Assembly (NCBI RefSeq): GCF_002813445.1
Contig: NZ_PHHD01000001.1
Coordinates: forward strand, 5,084,001 to 5,148,000
Source of the DNA: Pseudomonas tolaasii NCPPB 2192
Lineage (GTDB): Bacteria > Pseudomonadota > Gammaproteobacteria > Pseudomonadales > Pseudomonadaceae
Reading direction: 5' to 3'
Length of the DNA: 64,000 bases
Under the pieces are notes generated by a model that worked only from the letters and a program-made list of their open reading frames with translations, had not been told where the DNA came from and searched no databases. Below are positions 59,141 to 64,000 of the stretch, piece after piece. Every line of letters starts with the position of its first letter. The first letter of the stretch is position 1. The translations under genes were made by a program, and so were the position numbers.

Positions 59141-60064
59141 ATGAAAAAGCACCTCCTCGCAGCACTCTTTACATTGGCTGTAACCCCATGGGCCATGGCC
59201 GATATTCGCATTGGCGTGAGCATCGCCCAGGTTGACGATGTGTTCCTCGCACAAATGCGCGACTACATGGCCGCCCACGCCAAGGAGCTGCCTGGCGTGA
59301 CCCTGCAATTTGAAGACGCCCAGGGCGACGTGGTGCGCCAGCTCAACCAAGTGCAGAACTTCACTGCTCAGGGCATGGACGCGATCATCGTCAACCCGGT
59401 GGACACCGCCGCCACGCAAAAAATGACGGTCAATGCCCAGCAGGCCAAGACGCCGCTGGTGTACGTCAACCGTCGCCCCGATGCCCAACAGCTACCGCCG
59501 GGCGTGGGTTATGTAGGCTCGGACGAGATCAAGGCCGGTGAAATCCAAATGCGCTACCTGGCGCAGCAAATGGGCGGCAAGGGCAACCTGGCGATCATGC
59601 TCGGCTTGCTCTCCAATAACGCCACCCACAACCGCACGCTGGGGGTGAAAACCGTGCTCAAGGAGTTTCCCGACATCAAGATCGTCGAGGAACAAAGCGC
59701 GGAATGGCAGCGCAGCAAAGCCATTGACCTGATGAACAACTGGATCGTGTCAGGCAAGAAAATCGACGCCGTGGCCGCGAATGCCGATGAAATGGCCATC
59801 GGCGCCGCCATGGCCATCAGTCAGGCCGGCATGCAACCGGGCAAGGACATTCTCGTCGCCGGCAGCGACGGCGGCCCAGCCGGGCTGGATGCAGTGAAAA
59901 AAGGCCTGCTGCTGGTGACGGTGTATCAGGACAACAAGGGGCAAGCCGTGGGCTCGATTGACCTGGCGGTGAAGATGGTGAAGAAGGAGCCGTACAAGGC
60001 TGAGTTGACGATCCCTTATCAGCAGATCACCAAGGAAAACTACCAAGCCTTCCTCAACCCTTAA
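59141..60064 (+). CDS. Periplasmic sugar/inositol-binding protein without transporter partners
   Basis: 307 residues with a signal peptide cleaved near AMA-DI. Peripla_BP_4 family: IAQVDDVFLAQMRDYMAAHA, DAIIVNPVDTAATQKM and SDGGPAGLDAVKKG match the ribose/inositol group. No permease or ATPase follows; the next genes point away. Either the transporter is encoded elsewhere, or the protein works as a sensor partner. Confidence 0.88.
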   Translation: MKKHLLAALFTLAVTPWAMADIRIGVSIAQVDDVFLAQMRDYMAAHAKELPGVTLQFEDAQGDVVRQLNQVQNFTAQGMDAIIVNPVDTAATQKMTVNAQQAKTPLVYVNRRPDAQQLPPGVGYVGSDEIKAGEIQMRYLAQQMGGKGNLAIMLGLLSNNATHNRTLGVKTVLKEFPDIKIVEEQSAEWQRSKAIDLMNNWIVSGKKIDAVAANADEMAIGAAMAISQAGMQPGKDILVAGSDGGPAGLDAVKKGLLLVTVYQDNKGQAVGSIDLAVKMVKKEPYKAELTIPYQQITKENYQAFLNP

Positions 60065-60095
60065 AGGCAGGGCTACTGTGTTTGGCGAGCGGCTT

Positions 60096-60233
60096 GTTGT
60101 GGCGAGCGGGCTTGCCCCGCGTTGGAGCGCGAAGCGCTCCCAATTCCAGCGCCGCTGGTATAACTGTTGTACCGCGTTGTGAGGTTTTGGGGCGGCTTCG
60201 CCGCCCAACGCGGGGCAAGCCCGCTCACCACAA
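60096..60233. repeat. Long REPIN with nested palindromes
   Basis: Arms TGTTGTGGCGAGCGGGCTTG and its inverse enclose a GGAGCGCGAAGCGCTCC palindrome and GGGCGGCTTCGCCGCCC. At 138 bp it is longer than the other REPINs here and may be a composite of two repeat families. Confidence 0.8.
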
Positions 60234-60243
60234 GGAACCCGAG

Positions 60244-60564
60244 TCAGTTTTGGCGTTTTGAGCTGCGCGCAAACCCATTCATCACGATGTAGAGCAACGG
60301 CCCCACCGACACGAACACCGCCGTCAGCAAAAAATAAGGCAGCACGGAAACCACTGAGCGCCCCCTTCCCCGCGCGTCCCGGTACATCCACACACACGCC
60401 AGCGCCGCCATCAGGTACAGGTCAATCACTACCTGCGCCGTGTCCGGCCGTGACAGTAATTCCCGCCCAAACGCCAGCAGCGATTGCTCGGCCGTCAGCA
60501 TCGTCGACACGGTATACAGCGAAAAAGCGACCAAACCGGCCAGAGCAAGATAGGGCCTCTGCAT
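60244..60564 (-). CDS. DUF2834-type small membrane protein
   Basis: 106 residues from ATG 60564, directly preceded by AAGGAGAGG; the frame to 60585 includes the ribosome binding site. About three membrane segments (LALAGLVAFSLYTVS, VVIDLYLMAALACVWMYRDA, LPYFLLTAVFVSVGPLLYIV). The WMYRDARGRG turn is typical of DUF2834. Function unknown. Divergent from the amidase gene. Confidence 0.75.
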   Translation of the reverse strand: MQRPYLALAGLVAFSLYTVSTMLTAEQSLLAFGRELLSRPDTAQVVIDLYLMAALACVWMYRDARGRGRSVVSVLPYFLLTAVFVSVGPLLYIVMNGFARSSKRQN

Positions 60565-60689
60565 ATTCCTCTCCTTGGAGTACAACCTCGATCATCGGAT
60601 TGCCACCTTACTCGGCGCGCTGGTCTTGTGAAATATCTGTACGTAGACTGCCGCCATACCTCCCACTTGAAGGCGGCGAAAAAAACGTG

Positions 60690-62396
60690 ATGCAAGTTAC
60701 CGAAGTCTCCATTGCCCAATTGCGCGCTGCGCTGGAAAGCGGCCAGACCACGGCCGTTGAGCTGGTCCAGGCCTACCTCGCGCGGATCGACGCCTACGAC
60801 GGCCCGCAGACCGCCACCGCGCTGAACGCCGTGGTGGTGCGCAACCCGCAAGCCCTGGAAGAAGCCAGGGCATCCGATGCGCGCCGGGCCAAAGGCGAAA
60901 CACTGGGGCCTCTGGATGGCATTCCCTACACGGCCAAAGACAGCTACCTGGTCAAGGGCCTGACGGCAGCCTCCGGCAGCCCGGCCTTTGCCACACTCAC
61001 CGCCCATCGCGACGCCTTCACCATTGAACGCCTGCGCGCCGGCGGCGCCATCTGCCTGGGCAAGACCAATATGCCGCCCATGGCCAACGGCGGTATGCAA
61101 CGCGGTGTGTACGGCCGGGCTGAAAGCCCTTACAACGCCAACTACCTGACGGCGCCATTTGCTTCCGGCTCATCCAACGGCGCCGGCACCGCAACGGCGG
61201 CGAGCTTCGCCGCGTTCGGCCTGGCGGAAGAAACCTGGTCGAGTGGGCGCGGCCCGGCGTCCAACAATGGCCTGTGTGCCTACACGCCTTCACGCGGGGT
61301 GATTTCGGTGCGCGGCAACTGGCCGCTGACGCCGACCATGGACGTGGTCGTGCCGTACGCGCGCACCATGGCCGACCTGCTGGAAGTGCTCGACGTGGTG
61401 GTCGCCGAAGACCCTGACACCCGTGGCGACCTGTGGCGCCTGCAACCCTGGGTGCCGATCCCGAGCGTGGCCTCGGTGCGCCCGGCCTCCTATGCAGAAC
61501 TGGCCGTGGGCAGTGAATCCCTGGCGGGTAAGCGCTTTGGCGTGCCGCGCATGTACATCAACGCCGATCCGGACGCGGGCACCAGCGAAAAGCCCGGCAT
61601 CGGCGGCCCGACCGGGCAGAAGATCAACACCCGCACGACGGTGATCGCGCTGTGGCAAGCCGCGCGCCAGGCCCTGGAAGCGGCCGGTGCCGAAGTGATC
61701 GAAGTGGATTTCCCGCTGGTCTCCAACTGCGAAGGCGACCGCCCCGGCGCGCCGACTGTGTTTACCCGTGGCCTGGTCTCCAAAGAATTCCTGCACGACG
61801 AGTTGTGGGAACTGTCGGCCTGGGCCTTCGATGATTTCCTGCGCGCCAACGGCGACCCGAGCCTCAACCGCCTGGCGGATGTGGACGGGCCGAAAATATT
61901 CCCCCACGACCCCGGCACCCTGCCCAACCGCGAAGACGACCTGGCGGCCGGCATGGACGAATACGTGCGCATGGCTCAGCGGGGCATCACGCCGTGGAAC
62001 GAGATCAGCACCGTACCCGACGGCCTGCGCGGCCTGGAAAAAACCCGGCGCCTGGACCTGGAAGACTGGATGGACACGCTGGGGCTGGACGCGGTGCTGT
62101 TCCCGACCGTGGCGGACGTGGGCCCCGCGGATGCCGATATCAACGAAGCCTCCGCCGACATCGCCTGGAGCAACGGCATCTGGGTCGCCAACGGCAACCT
62201 CGCCATTCGCCACCTCGGCGTACCCACCGTGACCGTGCCGATGGGTGTAATGGCAGACATTGGCATGCCGGTGGGCCTGACGTTTGCCGGGCGTGCTTAT
62301 GATGATTCGGCGTTGTTGCGGTTTGCGGCGGCGTTTGAAGCGACGGGCAGCAAGCGGCAGATTCCGCCACGCACACCGCCGCTGGCAACCGACTAA
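60690..62396 (+). CDS. Amidase-signature family hydrolase
   Basis: 568 residues from ATG 60690. An open frame reaching back to 60258 crosses the DUF2834 gene on the other strand and is not used. The amidase signature holds the Ser-cisSer-Lys triad: Lys in IPYTAKDSYLVKG (~83) and the serines in FASGSSNGAGTATAASF and ETWSSGRGPASNNG. It hydrolyses an amide or urea-type bond; the substrate is unknown. No signal peptide. Isolated gene. Confidence 0.87.
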   Translation: MQVTEVSIAQLRAALESGQTTAVELVQAYLARIDAYDGPQTATALNAVVVRNPQALEEARASDARRAKGETLGPLDGIPYTAKDSYLVKGLTAASGSPAFATLTAHRDAFTIERLRAGGAICLGKTNMPPMANGGMQRGVYGRAESPYNANYLTAPFASGSSNGAGTATAASFAAFGLAEETWSSGRGPASNNGLCAYTPSRGVISVRGNWPLTPTMDVVVPYARTMADLLEVLDVVVAEDPDTRGDLWRLQPWVPIPSVASVRPASYAELAVGSESLAGKRFGVPRMYINADPDAGTSEKPGIGGPTGQKINTRTTVIALWQAARQALEAAGAEVIEVDFPLVSNCEGDRPGAPTVFTRGLVSKEFLHDELWELSAWAFDDFLRANGDPSLNRLADVDGPKIFPHDPGTLPNREDDLAAGMDEYVRMAQRGITPWNEISTVPDGLRGLEKTRRLDLEDWMDTLGLDAVLFPTVADVGPADADINEASADIAWSNGIWVANGNLAIRHLGVPTVTVPMGVMADIGMPVGLTFAGRAYDDSALLRFAAAFEATGSKRQIPPRTPPLATD

Positions 62397-62411
62397 ACGC
62401 GGTGTAAAAAA

Positions 62412-62500
62412 TGTGGGAGCTGGCTTGTCTGCGATAACGGTGTATCAGCGAAATAGTTGTAAGCTGGCCCACCGCTATCGCAGGCAAGCCAGCTCCCACA
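62412..62500. repeat. REPIN between amidase and CPBP genes
   Basis: TGTGGGAGCTGGCTTGTCTGC on the left and GCAGGCAAGCCAGCTCCCACA on the right, between convergent genes; one base of the left stem has changed (GCCTGC to GTCTGC). Confidence 0.9.
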
Positions 62501-62512
62501 GGGGAATGTGTT

Positions 62513-63247
62513 TCAAGTGATGGGCACCGCAATCAACAGGATGGCGGTGCCATGTGCCAGGATCGCCGGCAGCACGCCGTAACGCATCCTCACCAACCCA
62601 CATGCCAACCCTTCAATCAACGTAAACAGCAGCACCGGCCAACCCAACTGGGTCACGCTCAACGCCAGAAATGTGTGACACGCCGCAAACGCCACACCAC
62701 TGATCAACGCTGCCCGCAACGGGCTGACCTGCTGCTCCAGATATCCCTGCAAAAACCCGCGAAACAGCACCTCTTCCAACGCATTGGCGCCATAGGCGAG
62801 CACCACCATGCCGGGGAGCCAGACCCAATAGCCGTGAATATCCGCCGCCTCGATGCCCTGGTAAAACCGCAGCGGAACGCCAATCGCACACCCCACCATC
62901 AGCCCCGCCAGCATGCCGGTGCCCGGATGGCCAAGGGTCCAACGCATCAATCGCCACAACTGCGGCGCCAGCCGTGAAAGCACCATCACCAGCAGCGCCG
63001 AAAGCCCACCCAGCATCGCCAGCACAAAGGCATTCGAGCTGAACGCGATCTGCACGTCGCTGCCAAGCTTCCACATTCCGAGCGGCGTCATCACGTCGCG
63101 CATCAACACGAAGGCCAGCAGCAGAATCAGGATGCGCAGCGCCGTCTGGGTTTTTGGCGTGAGTGCGAACCACGCCCCCAACAACACCAACCCCGGCGCC
63201 AAGTGGACGCCATAGTCGATCAAAACCGCCATGCCTTGAGTGATCAT
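62513..63247 (-). CDS. CPBP-family intramembrane metalloprotease (CAAX/Abi type)
   Basis: 244 residues, about seven membrane helices. Motif 1 EEVLFRGFLQGYLE (~158-171), motif 2 with His in AFAACHTFLAL (~190) and motif 3 region AILAHGTAIL are the CPBP catalytic residues. Bacterial members process bacteriocins or act in self-immunity. Its ATG overlaps the stop of a small upstream ORF (TGA at 63244-63246), which suggests translational coupling. Confidence 0.85.
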   Translation of the reverse strand: MITQGMAVLIDYGVHLAPGLVLLGAWFALTPKTQTALRILILLLAFVLMRDVMTPLGMWKLGSDVQIAFSSNAFVLAMLGGLSALLVMVLSRLAPQLWRLMRWTLGHPGTGMLAGLMVGCAIGVPLRFYQGIEAADIHGYWVWLPGMVVLAYGANALEEVLFRGFLQGYLEQQVSPLRAALISGVAFAACHTFLALSVTQLGWPVLLFTLIEGLACGLVRMRYGVLPAILAHGTAILLIAVPIT

Positions 63248-63387
63248 GGGCGACTCAACCGTAGGTCGAGCCTGAGCCCGAGGCCGCAGTGTTCAAGCAT
63301 GAAACGGCGCACATTTTGGGTATTTTTATAGTCGGCAGTCACGGGAGTGGCGCGAGTGATGGCGTCGCGGTGCCAGTCAACATCCAT
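63244..63387 (-). CDS. Small DUF6434-like protein, 47 residues, coupled to the CPBP gene
   Basis: Reading the minus strand from ATG 63387 gives MDVDWHRDAITRATPVTADY and then KNTQNVRRFMLEHCG. The DWH..IT..T.VT..YKNTQNVRRF pattern is the DUF6434 signature as I remember it. GAGGG lies seven bases before the ATG, and the stop overlaps the CPBP start. The C terminus (LGLRLDLRLSRP) departs from the family's usual FxFDRxFMAW, as if frameshifted or shortened. Function unknown. Confidence 0.6.
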   Translation of the reverse strand: MDVDWHRDAITRATPVTADYKNTQNVRRFMLEHCGLGLRLDLRLSRP

Positions 63388-63647
63388 TTTGGCCCTCGGG
63401 GCGATTTATTATTTGGCCGCTAGCATAGCGATGTGCCATTCGCACAGGAAGTAGCCGGCAAAAACGGCGCCAAGCAAATAAGCGTGTTGGGACGTCGTAC
63501 AAGAACAGCCACGACTTAGAACGCCTTTATCGCTAATCTTTTCAAGATATTTCGAAATTTCACTTTCCTTACCCACCTGAAATATTGCATGGTTGTACGA
63601 CGACTTAAGCGGTCGTCATCGCCCCCAACAAGAATAAGGAAACACCC
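63388..63647. other. Intergenic control region before the NTF2-like gene
   Basis: AT-richer spacer with no gene. It holds two TTGTACGACG-type sites and presumably the promoters of the divergent small ORF and NTF2-like gene; AAGGA precedes the latter. Confidence 0.5.
63491..63604. promoter_or_regulatory. Paired TTGTACGACG sites upstream of the NTF2-like gene
   Basis: 63491-63503 (minus strand CTTGTACGACGTC) and 63592-63604 (plus strand GTTGTACGACGAC) face each other across ~88 bp. The second equals the site upstream of the ExuT-like gene at 48605-48617. Candidate operators of a GntR-type sugar-acid regulator; spacing would suit DNA looping. Confidence 0.5.
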
Positions 63648-64000
63648 ATGCAAAACGTCAAAGTGCTGATCGGTTTTCTGTGCCTGTTCACCGGTTACGT
63701 CGCAGCTGCGCCTGCCCCGGCCGAGAAGGATGTGGCTCAAGCGGTCGACCAACTGACCCAAGCCATGCTGCACCTGGACCTCAAACAGTTGCACGCGTTG
63801 ACGTCCGACAAACTCACCTACGGCCATTCCAGCGGCAAGGTGCAGAACAAAGACCAATTCATCGCCGACCTTGAGTCCCACACCAGCGCGTTCAAAACCC
63901 TGGAAATGCAAAACCAGACCATCACCCTGGACGGCGATACCGCCCTGGTGCGCAACCACTTCCACGCATTGGCGGTGAACAGTGGCGTCGACACGCCCAC
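63648..64000 (+). CDS. Exported NTF2-like (DUF4440-type) protein, partial
   Basis: The first ~117 codons are present; the gene runs off the right edge. A signal peptide (VLIGFLCLFTGYVAAAPAPA, residues ~6-25) is followed by an NTF2-like start: DVAQAVDQLTQAMLHLDLKQ, LTYGHSSGKVQNKDQFIADL and HTSAFKTLEMQNQTITLDGD. Small exported NTF2-like proteins often sit beside sugar-acid genes; its role is unknown. AAGGA precedes the ATG. Confidence 0.75.
   Translation, partial: MQNVKVLIGFLCLFTGYVAAAPAPAEKDVAQAVDQLTQAMLHLDLKQLHALTSDKLTYGHSSGKVQNKDQFIADLESHTSAFKTLEMQNQTITLDGDTALVRNHFHALAVNSGVDTP

Noticed and set aside
60258..60689. N-terminal extension of the amidase frame (712 residues)
   Set aside because: It lies antisense to the DUF2834 gene and has low-complexity Pro/Thr/Ser composition; the amidase fold begins at 60690.

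Overview
The window looks like the chromosome of a Pseudomonas of the fluorescens/putida lineage. It is GC-rich, its genes are tightly packed with many ATGA stop/start overlaps, it carries many REP/REPIN palindromes built on TGTGGGAGC...GCTTGCC arms, and it has a complete nic cluster with P. putida-like proteins. I see no rRNA, tRNA, CRISPR array, insertion sequence or prophage.

1-16.4 kb is pyridine metabolism. It opens with the 5' end of uppP (minus). Next come pnuC and a NadR-like kinase for nicotinamide riboside import and phosphorylation, then gamma-glutamyltransferase ggt. The nicotinate degradation locus follows: a NicS-like TetR gene, nicB and nicA (nicotinate dehydrogenase), nicR (MarR) and nicX on the minus strand, and nicC-D-E-F-T divergently on the plus strand. 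An exported nucleoside hydrolase closes the plus-strand operon. The enzymes cover nicotinate to 6-hydroxynicotinate, 2,5-dihydroxypyridine, N-formylmaleamate, maleamate, maleate and fumarate.

16.4-28.0 kb is one long minus-strand operon that I read as uptake and breakdown of a sulphur-containing amino acid. It encodes two family-3 binding proteins, a GlcD-like FAD oxidase, a class I aminotransferase, two permeases and an ATPase. These are followed by a cysteine-dioxygenase-like cupin, a Nu-class-like GST and an unusual fusion of four rhodanese modules to a cystathionine beta-lyase. A divergent LysR gene is the likely regulator. This is my best candidate for an undescribed system.

28.3-36 kb holds a MocR regulator divergent from a small AhpD-like/GNAT/azoreductase operon, then a PatB/MalY C-S lyase and an 1116-residue protein. 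That protein has five ~72-residue repeats and a HrpF/NolX-like C-terminal half, with no type III secretion genes nearby.

36-54 kb is mostly housekeeping and accessory metabolism. It contains rlhA, a molybdate/tungstate-type permease and binding protein under a ModE-like palindrome, a DMT exporter with Lrp regulator, and NmrA-like and aldo-keto reductases. A UV endonuclease, a PQQ-type sugar dehydrogenase lipoprotein, a MarR-GNAT fusion with twin operators, an ExuT-like MFS, ProP, an AraC/Fsr-like exporter pair and a diguanylate cyclase follow.

54-64 kb has an AT-richer metzincin protease gene and an inositol-dehydrogenase-like/LacI pair divergent from an SDR/PhyH/sugar-binding-protein operon. 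It ends with an amidase, a CPBP protease coupled to a 47-residue DUF6434-like ORF, and the start of an exported NTF2-like protein. The control region of this last gene shares a 10-mer, TTGTACGACG, with the ExuT-like gene 15 kb away.
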